This document shows positions 9,252-18,858 of a stretch of 64,000 nucleotides of DNA, piece after piece (the stretch's first letter is position 1; every line of letters starts with the position of its first letter). The stretch lies in the NCBI GenBank assembly GCA_963802745.1, contig CAWDKL010000048.1, forward strand, positions 362,015-426,014, in the 5' to 3' direction. Under the pieces are notes generated by a model. That model searched no databases and was not told the DNA's origin. It saw nothing but the letters and a program-made list of their open reading frames with translations. The position numbers were made by a program, and so were the translations under genes. This DNA comes from JAJPKK01 sp963802745. GTDB lineage: Bacteria; Pseudomonadota; Alphaproteobacteria; Rhizobiales; Xanthobacteraceae.

Positions 9252-9782
9252 CTAACGCATCCGCGATTTCAGCCGGATCATTTTGCCATCTACCGCGAAT
9301 TTTCCGTAGCCGTGATGGTGGATAGTCTTGGGGTGCTTTTGTTCCGGATCGATCCAGGCCTTCAGCACTTCAAGGATAAAGAGATTGTATGTGGTGACCA
9401 GCCGCGTATTGGTCACCCTGCATTCGAGATTGGCGAAACACTCCGCGACCAGCGGCGGCGTCACCCGTTCGGCCGGCACCGGCGTCAGGCCGCACCTTAC
9501 GAATTTCTCCACGTCGCGCCCGGAACAATTGCCGACCTTCACGACCTTCGACGCGAGGGGTCGCGCCGGCACGGCGATGACGCATTCCTTGGTCGCCCGC
9601 AATCCGGCAAAACTGTAGTTCGCGCTGCTGACCACGCAGCCAACCAGCGGCGGCTCGAATTCGACCATCATGTGCCACGACATCGTCATGACGTTGGCGC
9701 GGCCCTTGTGGAAGGTCGTCAGCAAGACCACCGGGCCTGGTTCCAGCAACCGATAGACCTCCGCCAGCGGCAAATCTTTCAT
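9252..9782 (-). CDS. Flavin reductase-like (FMN-binding split-barrel) protein
   Basis: About 177 residues of the flavin reductase/DIM6-NTAB split-barrel family. Seen: VVLLTTFHKGRANVMTMSWH, the FMN-binding strand-turn typical of the family, then PPLVGCVVSSANYSFAGLRA and TKECVIAVP, and near the C-terminus LFILEVLKAWID. These proteins bind FMN and often supply reduced flavin or act as oxidoreductases. Three consecutive ATGs exist (9788, 9785, 9782). AGGA lies directly before the first, giving proper spacing only to the third, so I use 9782. Confidence 0.8.
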   Translation of the reverse strand: MKDLPLAEVYRLLEPGPVVLLTTFHKGRANVMTMSWHMMVEFEPPLVGCVVSSANYSFAGLRATKECVIAVPARPLASKVVKVGNCSGRDVEKFVRCGLTPVPAERVTPPLVAECFANLECRVTNTRLVTTYNLFILEVLKAWIDPEQKHPKTIHHHGYGKFAVDGKMIRLKSRMR

Positions 9783-10077
9783 CATCATTCCTGGCGCCGC
9801 AGCGTCTCGATCGGATGCCGCCTGCGGGGTAACCAGTTTTCCGGCGCCGCGGCGAACTGGTCCACAGGTAGCGCAAGCCAGCGTATGCTGACGTACCTTG
9901 CGCGAATTGATTTTGCGCAAGAGATAAATCCATCCGCCACGGCGGACCACGATGCTATGATGCGGCCGCCGCATCTGATGTAAATCAAGGCGCCATCCTG
10001 GCGCTTGGATGAAGCATGATGCCGGCTCGCGACCGCGCCCTATCATTCGCCTCGCAAGGACGACGCACAAGGACCAA

Positions 10078-11085
10078 ATGGCGATTTCTGCACGATGGAA
10101 ACGCGGTTCGCTTGTCCTCGCGTTGTTGCTCGCATGTGGTGCTGCCGCAGCAGCCTGGAACTATGACGCCCTGGTACAGTGGTTGACCAGCGCAGGCCGA
10201 ACCGCCACCATTATGGTATCCGGCAATATCGAAGCCCATCAGAGCGTTCTCGGCTTCAAGACCGTGCAATCCAGAATCATCGAATTGCCGCTCAACGAAG
10301 GCCAATGGGTCAAGGCTGGACAGTTGATTTCGCGTCTCGACGATTCCGATTACCGCCAACAGGTGGTGATGGCGGAGGCGGCGCTCGCCGTGCAGCGGCG
10401 CCAGCTTGCCGCCGCCGAACAGAATCTCGCCGCTGCCAAGAAGACCGTCGAGAGCGACGCCGCGGATTTGGAACTGGCCAAGGTCGAATTTTCGCGGACC
10501 ACCGGCCTGACGCGAATTGGTGCCGCCAGTGTCGAGGCCCGCGACCAGGCCAACGCCGTTCTGAAGAAGGCCAATGCGGCGATCGAGCGCGACCGGGCGC
10601 TGGAGGCCGCCGCGGAGCGGCAGGTCGAGCTCGCCATGGCGAATATCCGCAACGCCGAGGAGTCGCTCAAGCTCGCCAAGATCGTGCTCGATTACACGGT
10701 CCTGGCGGCGCCCTTCGACGGCGTGATCACGGTGCGGCAGGCGGAACTCGGCGAAATCATGGTGCCCGGCGCGCCGGTGGTTACGCTCGCCGACCTCGAT
10801 CACATCTGGCTGCGCGCCTATATCAACGAAACCGATCTCGGCAAGATACGCCTCGATCAAAGCGCCGCGGTGACGACCGACACCTACCCGGGCAAGACCT
10901 ATCGGGGCCGCGTTTCCTTCATCTCGTCATCCGCCGAGTTTACGCCGAAGAGCGTCGAGACCCACGCGGAACGCGTCACGCTGGTCTACCGCATCAAGAT
11001 CGACATCGACAATCCGACCCATGAACTGGTGCCCGGCATGCCGGCCGATGCGGTCCTTGAGGCGCTGCCGCCGGGCAAGCCGTGA
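10078..11085 (+). CDS. HlyD-family periplasmic adaptor (membrane fusion protein)
   Basis: A 335-residue membrane fusion protein that would link the inner-membrane ABC exporter encoded downstream to an outer-membrane channel. A single N-terminal anchor (about residues 9-27) is followed by the first half of the biotinyl-lipoyl domain (VSGNIEAHQSVLGFK and LNEGQWVKAGQLISRLDD), a long Ala/Glu/Gln-rich coiled-coil hairpin (about residues 100-205), the second lipoyl half (LAAPFDGVITVRQAELGEIM) and beta-barrel (LADLDHIWLRAYINETDLGK). The ATG at 10078 has AAGGA upstream. It overlaps the next gene by GTGA, so all five genes of this operon are coupled. Confidence 0.92.
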   Translation: MAISARWKRGSLVLALLLACGAAAAAWNYDALVQWLTSAGRTATIMVSGNIEAHQSVLGFKTVQSRIIELPLNEGQWVKAGQLISRLDDSDYRQQVVMAEAALAVQRRQLAAAEQNLAAAKKTVESDAADLELAKVEFSRTTGLTRIGAASVEARDQANAVLKKANAAIERDRALEAAAERQVELAMANIRNAEESLKLAKIVLDYTVLAAPFDGVITVRQAELGEIMVPGAPVVTLADLDHIWLRAYINETDLGKIRLDQSAAVTTDTYPGKTYRGRVSFISSSAEFTPKSVETHAERVTLVYRIKIDIDNPTHELVPGMPADAVLEALPPGKP

Positions 11086-12044
11086 CCGCGCAAGCGCCCA
11101 TCATCCGCATCGACGGGCTGGTCAAGCGGTTTGCGGACGTGACCGCCGTCGACCGGCTGAGCTTTGCGGTGAACAGGGCCGAAATCTTCGGCCTCGTCGG
11201 ACCCGACGGTGCCGGCAAGACCGCGACCATGCGCATGCTGGCCGGCGTGATGCGTCCCGACGGCGGGGCCATCATGATCGACGGAATCGATGCCGTCGCG
11301 GATCCCGAGACCGCCAAGCAGCATGTGAGCTATATGCCGCAGCGCTTCGGCCTCTACGAAGACCTGACGGTGGACGAAAATATCCGCTTCTATGCGGATC
11401 TGTTCGAAGTGCCGGCACGCCTTCGCCGCGAGCGCGCGAGCCGGCTGCTGGCGGCGTCCGGCATGAGCAATTTCGGCCGCTTCAAGGCCGGCCAGCTGTC
11501 CGGCGGCATGAAGCAGAAGCTCGGACTGACTTGTGCGCTGGTGCACACGCCAAAGATCCTGCTGCTGGACGAGCCGACCACCGGCGTCGATCCGGTATCC
11601 CGCCGCGACTTCTGGCGCATCCTCTATGGGCTGCGCGAGGAGGGTGTCACCATCGTGATATCGACCGCCTATCTGGACGAGGCCGAACGCTGCAACCGGC
11701 TGACCCTGCTCCACAACGGCCACGCGCTCTATTGCGACACCCCGACGGCGCTCAAAGAGCGCATGCCGGGCGCGCTGATTGCGATTTTCTCCGCCGACGG
11801 CCGCGCGGTGCGCACTGCCATCACGGGTCAGCCGGGGGTGAGCCACGTCCTCTTGGTCGGCGACGGCGTCCACGCGGTGGCGGATGATGCCGGGCGGCGC
11901 ATTCCGCAGTTGCGCGAGACGCTCGGCCATGCCGGGGTGCCGTTTTCCGCGATCGCGGTCGCGGCGCCCAGCATCGAGGACGTGTTCGTTGCGCTGCTTG
12001 AAACCGCGGATGTGCCAAGGGATGCGGCGAGGGATGCGCCGTGA
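11082..12044 (+). CDS. ABC exporter ATP-binding protein 1
   Basis: A 320-residue ATPase subunit. Walker A is GPDGAGKT, with D in the usual N position, the signature is LSGGMKQK, Walker B is ILLLDEPTTG, followed by the D-loop VDPVSRRD and an H-loop position occupied by S-T-A-Y rather than the usual S-T-H (STAYLDEAERC). The missing His in the H-loop suggests this subunit could be poorly or non-catalytic, paired with the second ATPase. It uses GTG as start, overlapping the adaptor stop. The C-terminal ~100 residues form the extension usual in ABC-2 drug/export ATPases. Confidence 0.92.
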   Translation: MTAQAPIIRIDGLVKRFADVTAVDRLSFAVNRAEIFGLVGPDGAGKTATMRMLAGVMRPDGGAIMIDGIDAVADPETAKQHVSYMPQRFGLYEDLTVDENIRFYADLFEVPARLRRERASRLLAASGMSNFGRFKAGQLSGGMKQKLGLTCALVHTPKILLLDEPTTGVDPVSRRDFWRILYGLREEGVTIVISTAYLDEAERCNRLTLLHNGHALYCDTPTALKERMPGALIAIFSADGRAVRTAITGQPGVSHVLLVGDGVHAVADDAGRRIPQLRETLGHAGVPFSAIAVAAPSIEDVFVALLETADVPRDAARDAP

Positions 12045-13021
12045 TGATGTCCGCGCCGCCGAACCAAACGCAAGACGGCGACCAGGTCATCGCCGACGAC
12101 CTCGTCAAGCGGTTCGGCGCCTTTGTCGCCGTGGATCATGTGAGTTTTCGCATCGCGCGCGGCGAAATCATGGGCTTCCTTGGGCCGAACGGCGCCGGCA
12201 AATCCACCATCATCCGCATCCTTTGCGGCCTGCTGCGCTTGAGCGGCGGCCGCGCCATCGTGGCCGGGATCGACATCGCGTGCGATCCGGAAGCCGTGCG
12301 CCAGCGCATCGGCTACATGTCGCAGAAATTTTCGCTCTACCGCGATCTCACGGTGGAGGAGAATCTGCGTTTCTTCGGCGGCATTTACGGCGTTCCGCGC
12401 GCGGACATTGCCGAGCGGATGCGCTTTGCGGTCGAGATGGCCGGGCTTGGCGGCCGCGAGCGGGCATTGGTCGGAACGCTTGCGGGCGGCTGGCAGCAGC
12501 GCCTGGCCCTTGGTTGCGCGGTGCTGCACCGGCCGCCCATCCTGTTCCTGGACGAGCCGACCTCGGGCGTCGAGCCGGCGTCGCGGCGGCGCTTCTGGGA
12601 CCTCATCCACAGCCTCGCCGGCGACGGCGTGACGGTCCTGGTTTCGACCCATTACATGGATGAAGCCGAGTACTGCCACCGGGCGGCCTTGATCAACCAT
12701 GGACGTCTGATCGCCATCGGCAGTCCGGCGCAACTCAAGGAGACCGCGCTCGGCGGCGAATTGCTGCTGATGGAATGCGAGGCGCTCGGGCCGACGCTGG
12801 CGGCGCTGCAGGAGGCACCCGGGGTGCTGGATTGCTCGGTATTCGGCAATACGCTTCACGTTCTGGTCCGCAATGCCGAGATGAGCCTGCGGGAGCTGCC
12901 GGAGTTTCTGGCCTCCAAGGGCCTACGTCCGCGCCACATGGCGCGCATCGCCGCGTCGCTCGAAGATGCGTTCGTGCAGCTCATCGCTGCCGATGCCGCG
13001 AAGGGGAGGGCGGCCGCATGA
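12041..13021 (+). CDS. ABC exporter ATP-binding protein 2
   Basis: A 326-residue ATPase. Walker A GPNGAGKS is canonical, the signature is degenerate (LAGGWQQR), Walker B is ILFLDEPTSG, and the H-loop is intact (STHYMDEAEYC). With the preceding subunit it would form a heterodimer in which signature and H-loop defects are complementary, the same arrangement as the two halves of fused YbhF-type exporters; this is inference. The start is GTG at 12041 or ATG at 12044/12047, overlapping the previous stop. It overlaps the permease gene by four bases. Confidence 0.92.
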   Translation: MMMSAPPNQTQDGDQVIADDLVKRFGAFVAVDHVSFRIARGEIMGFLGPNGAGKSTIIRILCGLLRLSGGRAIVAGIDIACDPEAVRQRIGYMSQKFSLYRDLTVEENLRFFGGIYGVPRADIAERMRFAVEMAGLGGRERALVGTLAGGWQQRLALGCAVLHRPPILFLDEPTSGVEPASRRRFWDLIHSLAGDGVTVLVSTHYMDEAEYCHRAALINHGRLIAIGSPAQLKETALGGELLLMECEALGPTLAALQEAPGVLDCSVFGNTLHVLVRNAEMSLRELPEFLASKGLRPRHMARIAASLEDAFVQLIAADAAKGRAAA

Positions 13022-14154
13022 GGATAGGCCGGCTCAAAGCCATTGCGGTCAAGGAACTGCTGCAGATTTGGCGCGATCCGCGCAGCCTGATGATCGCGCT
13101 CTTGATGCCGTTCACCCAAATGTTTCTGTTGGGTTACGGCGTGACGCTCGATCTCAAGCACATTCCGGTGTGTGCGTTCGACCGGGAGGCGAGCCAGAAC
13201 AGCCAGTCCCTGCTCAAGCATTTCGAGGCGTCGGCCTATTTTGCCATCGCGCGCAATGTCGCGACCTATCCGGCGCTGGTGGGCGCGATCGATCGCGGCG
13301 ATTGCAAGATCGCGATCGTGGTGCCGCCGGATTTCTCGCAGCGCCTGAACGATACCGGCAGCGCGTCCGTCCAGGCCATCCTGGATGCGACCGACGACAA
13401 CACTGCGAACATCGCCTACGGCTATGCGCTCGCCGTGGTCTCCGGCTATTCGGGCGAAATGACAATCAACGCCCTGGATCGGCAGGGCCGCCAGTTCCAG
13501 CAAATCCAGCCGATGATGGTGCAGTCGCGAGTCTGGTTCAACGAGGATCTGGAAAGCCGCAATTTCATCATTCCCGGAGTGGTCGCCGTCATCATGGCGC
13601 TGGTCGGGGCGCAGCTCACCTCGCTCACCATTTCACGCGAGTGGGAGCGCGGCACCATGGAACTGCTCATCTCGACGCCGGTGCGGCCGAGCGAGGTGAT
13701 GATCGGCAAGATCGCGCCCTATTTGGTTATCGGCTGGATCGATGCCGGCTTCTGCCTGGTCCTCGCGGCGCTGTGGTTCGGGGTGCCGTTCCGCGGCACC
13801 ATTTTTACCTTATTCGTCACCACGACGCTGTTTCTGATCGTGGTGCTCGGGATCGGCTATCTGTTGTCGGTGCTGATCCGCAGCCAGATCGGCGCCAGCC
13901 AGATCGCCATGCTGCTCACCTTGCTGCCGACCACGCTGCTTTCGGGCTACGTGTTTCCCATCGACCAGATGCCCCGCATCGTGCAGGATATCACCTATCT
14001 GGTTTACTCTCGCTACTATGTCACCATCGTGAAATCGATCTTTCTCAAAGGCTCCGATATTCCCGCATTGGCGATGCCGATATTGTTTCTTCTGGTTTAT
14101 GCCGTCGCCGTGATGGTGCTGGCGGCCCGCGCCTTCCATAAACGGCTCGATTGA
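13018..14154 (+). CDS. ABC-2 type permease 1
   Basis: A 378-residue inner-membrane permease of the YhhJ/YbhS kind. One N-terminal helix (SLMIALLMPFTQMFLLGYGV) precedes a large periplasmic domain of about 150 residues, then five helices (from about residue 180), including the typical TSLTISREWERGTMELLIST and PVRPSEVMIGKIAPY. The ATG at 13018 overlaps the ATPase stop (ATGA). It forms, with the next gene, the membrane heterodimer of the exporter. The cargo is not evident; relatives export drugs, cholate-like compounds or chloramphenicol. Confidence 0.92.
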   Translation: MRIGRLKAIAVKELLQIWRDPRSLMIALLMPFTQMFLLGYGVTLDLKHIPVCAFDREASQNSQSLLKHFEASAYFAIARNVATYPALVGAIDRGDCKIAIVVPPDFSQRLNDTGSASVQAILDATDDNTANIAYGYALAVVSGYSGEMTINALDRQGRQFQQIQPMMVQSRVWFNEDLESRNFIIPGVVAVIMALVGAQLTSLTISREWERGTMELLISTPVRPSEVMIGKIAPYLVIGWIDAGFCLVLAALWFGVPFRGTIFTLFVTTTLFLIVVLGIGYLLSVLIRSQIGASQIAMLLTLLPTTLLSGYVFPIDQMPRIVQDITYLVYSRYYVTIVKSIFLKGSDIPALAMPILFLLVYAVAVMVLAARAFHKRLD

Positions 14155-14156
14155 CC

Positions 14157-15293
14157 ATGTTCGGCCGCTTCACCCAAATCCTGATCAAGGAGTTCATCCA
14201 GCTTTGGCGCGACAAATGGGGGCGCTTCCGTCTGATCGTGCCGCCGGTGATCCAGCTGCTTTTATTCGGCTATGCGGCGACCTTCGAGGTCTATCACGTA
14301 TCGACCGTGGTGCTCGATCTCGACCACACGCAGGAAAGCCGCGATCTCGTCGCCCGCTTCACCTCGAGTAACCGGCTCGCCATCGTCAGGCGTGCCCAGA
14401 CTCAGCAGGAGGCCGACGGGATGATCGATCGCAGCGATGCGGCGGTCGCTCTGGTAATTCATGCGGGCTTTGCCAATCTGTTGCGCAAGGGCCAGGCCGC
14501 TCCGCTCCAGGTGCTGGTCAACGGCACCAACTCGAACACCGCGCTGATCGCGCTCGGCTACATCAACACGATCGCGGCGCAATTCTCGCAGGACTATACG
14601 ACCGACCTGGCGGAGCGCACCCAGGGCATTCAGGGGCTGATGCGGCAAGTCCAGGTCACGCTGGTGCAGCGTCCCTGGTACAATCCGGACTTCAACGGCC
14701 GCTGGTTCTTCGTGCCCGGCGTGATCGCCACCATCACGCTGGTGATGGTGGTCAATCTCACGGCGTTTGCGGTGGTGCGCGAACGCGAGGTCGGCACGCT
14801 CGAACAGATCATGGTCAGCCCGATTCGGCCGGCCGAGTTCATCCTCGGCAAGACCGTGCCGTTTTTTGTCGTCGGCATGGGCCTGGCCGGCCTCGTCACC
14901 ATCGTGGGGATCGTCTGGTTCCAAATTCCCTTCGTCGGCAATCCGTTGGTGTTCCTGCTCGGCACGACCATCTATATGCTGAGCCTTTTGGCGCTCGGCC
15001 TGCTGATCTCCACGGTCTGCTCGACCCAGCAGCAGGCCTTCGCCACCAACTTCTTCGTGGTCAATCCGCTGTTCACCCTGTCGGGTTTCAGCTTTCCGAT
15101 TTCCAGCATGCCGGAATTCATGCAGTGGCTCACTTACGTCAATCCGCTGCGCTATTATCTCATCGTTATCCGCGGCACGTTTCTTAAAGGTATTGGGCTC
15201 TCGATCTTGTGGCCGCAGATGCTGGCAATGGCGGCGATCGCGGCGGTGCTGATGACTTTTTGCATCCTGCGGTTCCGCAAATCGCTGGAATGA
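14157..15293 (+). CDS. ABC-2 type permease 2
   Basis: A 378-residue partner permease of the YbhR kind with the same architecture: helix near residues 24-40, a periplasmic domain, then the membrane half with VVREREVGTLEQIMVSPIRP and EFILGKTVPFF, and LSGFSFPISSMPEFMQWLTY before the last helix. The ATG at 14157 lies two bases after the previous stop; a TTG at 14151 would overlap it. This is the last gene of the five-gene exporter operon; no outer-membrane factor (TolC-like) gene follows. Confidence 0.92.
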   Translation: MFGRFTQILIKEFIQLWRDKWGRFRLIVPPVIQLLLFGYAATFEVYHVSTVVLDLDHTQESRDLVARFTSSNRLAIVRRAQTQQEADGMIDRSDAAVALVIHAGFANLLRKGQAAPLQVLVNGTNSNTALIALGYINTIAAQFSQDYTTDLAERTQGIQGLMRQVQVTLVQRPWYNPDFNGRWFFVPGVIATITLVMVVNLTAFAVVREREVGTLEQIMVSPIRPAEFILGKTVPFFVVGMGLAGLVTIVGIVWFQIPFVGNPLVFLLGTTIYMLSLLALGLLISTVCSTQQQAFATNFFVVNPLFTLSGFSFPISSMPEFMQWLTYVNPLRYYLIVIRGTFLKGIGLSILWPQMLAMAAIAAVLMTFCILRFRKSLE

Positions 15294-15470
15294 CGATGGC
15301 TCCGGTCGAAGCCGAGCCGTCTTCCGGTCCGAGTCGCAAACCGTGATCCTCGGCGTCGGCTGGCTAAGCATCATGCGCGCAAGAGTACCGTGGATGCGAA
15401 AACGCGCTGGCCTTCGATGCCTGGAATGCGTACGTTATGCTTGATCGAGACGTTTGAGAGGGATGGTAAA

Positions 15471-15971
15471 ATGCGACTGCAGGCATTCTTCTTCGCCATG
15501 ATGCTGGCCGGGCCGGCCGTGGCCGACGAATGGAACGAGTTCCAGCCACCCGATCATTCGTTCACGGTCAATTTTCCGACCGCGCCCACCATCGCGACAA
15601 CGGTCTATCGCACCGCCGACGGCCGGGCATTCGATGCGCACGTGTACTACACCAAGCAAGAGGGCGGCGCGTTCACGCTGATGGTCACGGAAATCCCGGA
15701 AACCGGCAGCCAAACCCAAGAAGATGCGCTGATGGCCGATGCGGTCAAGAAGATGACCGAGGGGGGCACGATCAAGCTCGACATCCAGCACCGCATTCGC
15801 TGGAACTACGGCCGTCAGCTAGCCATCGCGGGCATCAACGGAGGTTATGCGTACATCGCGGTGTTTCATCACAACAATCGCCTGTACCAGATCGAGGGTA
15901 AGGCGTTTGTCGCGGGCGGCCAGGCCGAGGTAGACGCCATGCGGTTTCAGCAATCGCTCGATTTTCCGTGA
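15471..15971 (+). CDS. Secreted hypothetical protein
   Basis: A 166-residue protein with an N-terminal signal peptide (MRLQAFFFAMMLAGPAVA, cleavage before DEWNEF). The mature part begins with WNEFQPPDHSFTVNFPTAP, a pattern seen in small periplasmic proteins of rhizobia whose role I do not know. There is no cysteine-rich or catalytic motif. I chose the ATG at 15471, directly after GGGATGG, because it gives the signal peptide at the very N-terminus. It stands alone after the exporter operon. Confidence 0.65.
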   Translation: MRLQAFFFAMMLAGPAVADEWNEFQPPDHSFTVNFPTAPTIATTVYRTADGRAFDAHVYYTKQEGGAFTLMVTEIPETGSQTQEDALMADAVKKMTEGGTIKLDIQHRIRWNYGRQLAIAGINGGYAYIAVFHHNNRLYQIEGKAFVAGGQAEVDAMRFQQSLDFP

Positions 15972-16021
15972 GCCCGTCGGTCCGTCGAGGGATCGTTCCG
16001 GTCACGCCAAATCGCGGAATC

Positions 16022-16089
16022 GTAGGGTGGGCAAAGGCGCCCGGCACGGTCAAAACAGGACTCGCAGAACTCTGGCGTCCTTGCCCACC
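16022..16089. repeat. Imperfect inverted repeat, REP-like element
   Basis: The left arm GGTGGGCAAAGGCGC (from 16026) and right arm GCGTCCTTGCCCACC (16075-16089) pair at 13 of 15 positions. GTAGGGTGGGCAAAG-type sequences with an inverted partner are, from memory, common dispersed intergenic elements in Bradyrhizobium-like genomes. The rest of the interval to 16244 shows no gene. Confidence 0.45.
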
Positions 16090-16244
16090 AGCGGCGCTGC
16101 GCCATCAATGTTACCCGCAGCCTTGCTTGAGCATGCACGCCAGCGGAGCCGCCGATCCGCTGGCCGGGTGCGAAGGCCTCCTCGGATTTCATGTGAATTT
16201 TTGCCGTCAGCCTCCCAGAGGGCGCCGCTTAACCCGTCGTCCGT

Positions 16245-16901
16245 CTAGCGGCACTCCTGACCGACCCGGTCGAGCGCCTGGGCGAGGCCCTTGAGCGAAT
16301 AGGTGTCGGTGCTGGCGGTCCCCCTGGCCGAGGTCCCTTTAACCGTCAGGTCCGAGCCCTTGCGCATGGCTTCGACCAGTTTGGACTCCTCGGCGGCGTT
16401 TTTGACCCAGGCGCCATCGCCCTGCGTGTACATGGCGTAGCTTGCGCCTGCGACCTGCACCATGGCATCGGCATTCTGCTTGCCCTGGTAGCCGAAGATC
16501 ACCGATATCTCGTCCTTCACCTTCTCGCTCGGCCGCGACGACACGAACAGGAAGGCCGGATCGCGTGGGCGGTTCGGCGGCTCGGTACTGGATTTGGTTG
16601 GCTTGGCCAGCGCGAAACATACCTTCTTGCCGTCAGGCGTCGCCGTGTAGGCACCCCAATCACCGTATTGCCCAAGCAGTGCGGGCTGTACGCCGCCGAT
16701 GGCCGGCGCCGCTGCGCTGGGTTTGGCCGCCGCCGGTTTGGCCGCCGCCGGTTTGGCGGCCGGTTTCGGCTTGGCGGCCGGTGCCGCCTGATCTTGCGCC
16801 AGCGCCTGGCCCGCGGCCAACGGAGCTACCGCCAGGGCCACGGCAAGGCCTATCCGGAGCCGTCCGGATATCCGGCGGGAATTGGGTTCATCGCACATCA
16901 T
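16245..16901 (-). CDS. Invasion-associated locus B (IalB) family protein
   Basis: About 218 residues. A signal peptide (to about residue 36, ending GQALAQ) is followed by a low-complexity Ala/Pro/Lys linker with AAAKP repeats (residues ~40-72), then the IalB domain: LGQYGDWGAYTATPDGKKVC, SSRPSEKVKDEISVIFGY, and the C-terminal GLAQALDRVGQECR with the second conserved cysteine. The family was named for Bartonella erythrocyte invasion, but is widespread in free-living rhizobia, where its role is not settled. It starts at ATG 16901 or 16898. It is monocistronic. Confidence 0.88.
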   Translation of the reverse strand: MMCDEPNSRRISGRLRIGLAVALAVAPLAAGQALAQDQAAPAAKPKPAAKPAAAKPAAAKPSAAAPAIGGVQPALLGQYGDWGAYTATPDGKKVCFALAKPTKSSTEPPNRPRDPAFLFVSSRPSEKVKDEISVIFGYQGKQNADAMVQVAGASYAMYTQGDGAWVKNAAEESKLVEAMRKGSDLTVKGTSARGTASTDTYSLKGLAQALDRVGQECR

Positions 16902-18067
16902 GTTAAAGTCACCCGAAGCATGGTCCGACCAGATTAAATCAAGGCGATTGTTCACCAAAGTGGCTTTATAAAGGCGAGCGCTGCATTGCACGCGTCGTCC
17001 AAATCGCGATGGTGCGCCATGATAGGATGCATCGAGCCCAATCGCCAGCACCGCGGGTCGTTGGAGGTCGTTGGTTCGCCGCTGGTCACCGGGCGATGGC
17101 GCGGTCACGGAGCCTGGGCAATGCTTGGTGCGCCGCGCCTCGGGCGATCGGGGGGAGCGGCGGTCGCTCAGGCGCGCCGGATCAAGACGCAGGCGCACGC
17201 GCAGGCGATGATGGCCCAGCCCGTGAGGATGGCCATTGTGGTGATGGCGGGCATCATGGCGCGAACTCCCTGATCTAGCGGCCCCCGGGGTGCATTGCGG
17301 ATGGCGGATGGCTGCCAAGCGTCATTGTGCTCGATTTGCCCCATGAAGCGATTACTGCGTTCGGGGCCGGTCCAAAAATGGTTAACCAGGCATGAACCAT
17401 TAGGGCGCTCCCGCGACCAAGGTGTAGACATTGGCCCTACCCCCCATCCCCCCCCAAGGGTTGATGTTAGCAGCCCCGGCCGTACCCTCGGCTGGGGCCA
17501 TTTCTTTTGCGGAACCATGTGAGGGGGCGAAGCGGCGAGGGGACCGGGCTGGCATCACGGAATGATGAGGTCGCGCCGCACTTTGGTAATGATGTCGGGC
17601 GGTGGGGAGCGTGGCATGCCAGCGTCCGCAATGTCCGGAACTCAGCCGCAACGCATGCGGCCCGGAATGTCCAAGCGACAGCGGCCGCCGGTCAGGGCGT
17701 CGTCCGGCGGCGAATCGGGTCATCGGGGTGACCGGGACCGCCCGGCGTCGGAACCGAACGGAATCCTAACTATTCCTTAAGCTGTCCATTGAAAGGTCAC
17801 GATCTCCTAATAAATGTTCGCATCGACTTCAGCCCGTGGGGGCAGTGGGGGATGGGGTCGGGGCGTGGTGGGGGAACACACGCCCAAATCATCGGAAGTG
17901 TGGAGAGCGACGAAGGCCACTTTTTAGGGGCAGCGGCCCATTCGTTCCCTCGCAACCGTTGGGCTGGCCGCCGTCATCAGCCAGATCGCTCTGCCATTGC
18001 CCGAAGGTCGTTCGCGAAGCTTGCATAGCAAGGCGCGGAACGGCAAAGCGTTCGGGGAGCGTGAACG
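16902..18067. other. Long intergenic region, one possible micro-ORF
   Basis: About 1.2 kb with no convincing gene apart from a 29-codon membrane peptide candidate on the minus strand (17168-17257). The stretch 17400-17560 is rich in C and G runs and gives open frames only by composition. Confidence 0.4.
17168..17257 (-). CDS. Possible 29-residue membrane peptide
   Basis: MMPAITTMAILTGWAIIACA followed by CACVLIRRA and a stop. The peptide is one transmembrane helix with a positively charged C-terminus (inside-positive topology), and AGGGAG lies eight bases before the ATG. This is too short to judge by coding bias. I recognise no family. Confidence 0.3.
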   Translation of the reverse strand: MMPAITTMAILTGWAIIACACACVLIRRA

Positions 18068-18448
18068 ATGGCCGGCGAAGGAGCGCCTCGGGTGACTGGC
18101 ATCGTTGCCGCGGGCGAACCCGACGGAAGCCACGTCATAGAAATCACGGAGCCGAATGGCGCGAAAAGACGTGTCAAGGTCCCGCGGGAGGTTGCCGCGC
18201 CTCTTGCCTGCCTTCTACAGATAGACATCCTTGAACGAGCTTCGCGGTTGGCGCACGGCATGGAGCTTCCGATGATGGTGGTTCGTCGCGTTGATGTGGT
18301 CCATTGGGGGCTCGAGTCCGACCTGGTATTTTCTACGGAGCAAATGGGATCGGTGATTTTGCAGATGTCCGACGCCATTCTTCGGCAGCTGCAATACGAG
18401 ATTCAGCAGGTTCAGACATATCGCTCGACATCGACGCGAGCGCATTGA
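18068..18448 (+). CDS. Hypothetical protein
   Basis: A 126-residue soluble protein with no recognised domain. The first half is acidic/mixed (GIVAAGEPDGSHVIEITEPN, then KRRVKVPREVAAPL) and the second contains hydrophobic-helical stretches (LVFSTEQMGSVILQMSDAIL) and a Gln-rich end. A GGGGAG motif sits seven bases before the ATG. The insertion sequence starts about 230 bases downstream. Confidence 0.5.
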   Translation: MAGEGAPRVTGIVAAGEPDGSHVIEITEPNGAKRRVKVPREVAAPLACLLQIDILERASRLAHGMELPMMVVRRVDVVHWGLESDLVFSTEQMGSVILQMSDAILRQLQYEIQQVQTYRSTSTRAH

Positions 18449-18678
18449 CACTCGTGGCGAAGGCAGCCCCAAATGGTCCTGCCCCACCGGTAAATGAGAT
18501 CGTCGCATGCGGGCTTCCAAAGGCGCACGCAGATGTCTGACGCCTATCAGATAGGAAACGAGCAAGAATTTTTCGTCGTCGATCGGCGAACCCGTCATGT
18601 GCGCGCGACCATGCCGCGGAAATTTTATCGGTGGAGAGGGCCGGAGCTTCTCTATCGGCCACGAAGCCATGTGGGTAA

Positions 18679-18700
18679 TAGCTACTTTCCGGCGCAAAAT
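18679..18700 (+). repeat. Left terminal inverted repeat of the IS
   Basis: TAGCTACTTTCCGGCGCAAA followed by AT; exactly complementary to 20079-20100. Identity breaks just outside on both sides and inside after base 22. Confidence 0.85.
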
Positions 18701-18858
18701 AGCGGTGCTGGCGCTTTGATTCCAGAGGCAGCCGAGCCTGGAAGGTGCAAGGGCGAACGGGTTCGGGTCTAACCTGGCACCCGTCGCCCGGTCCCCCTGG
18801 TTGAACCAGGTTTTCGCAAAAATTTTCTCGAAATGGGTATTGACGCGGGCGCGCAAAT

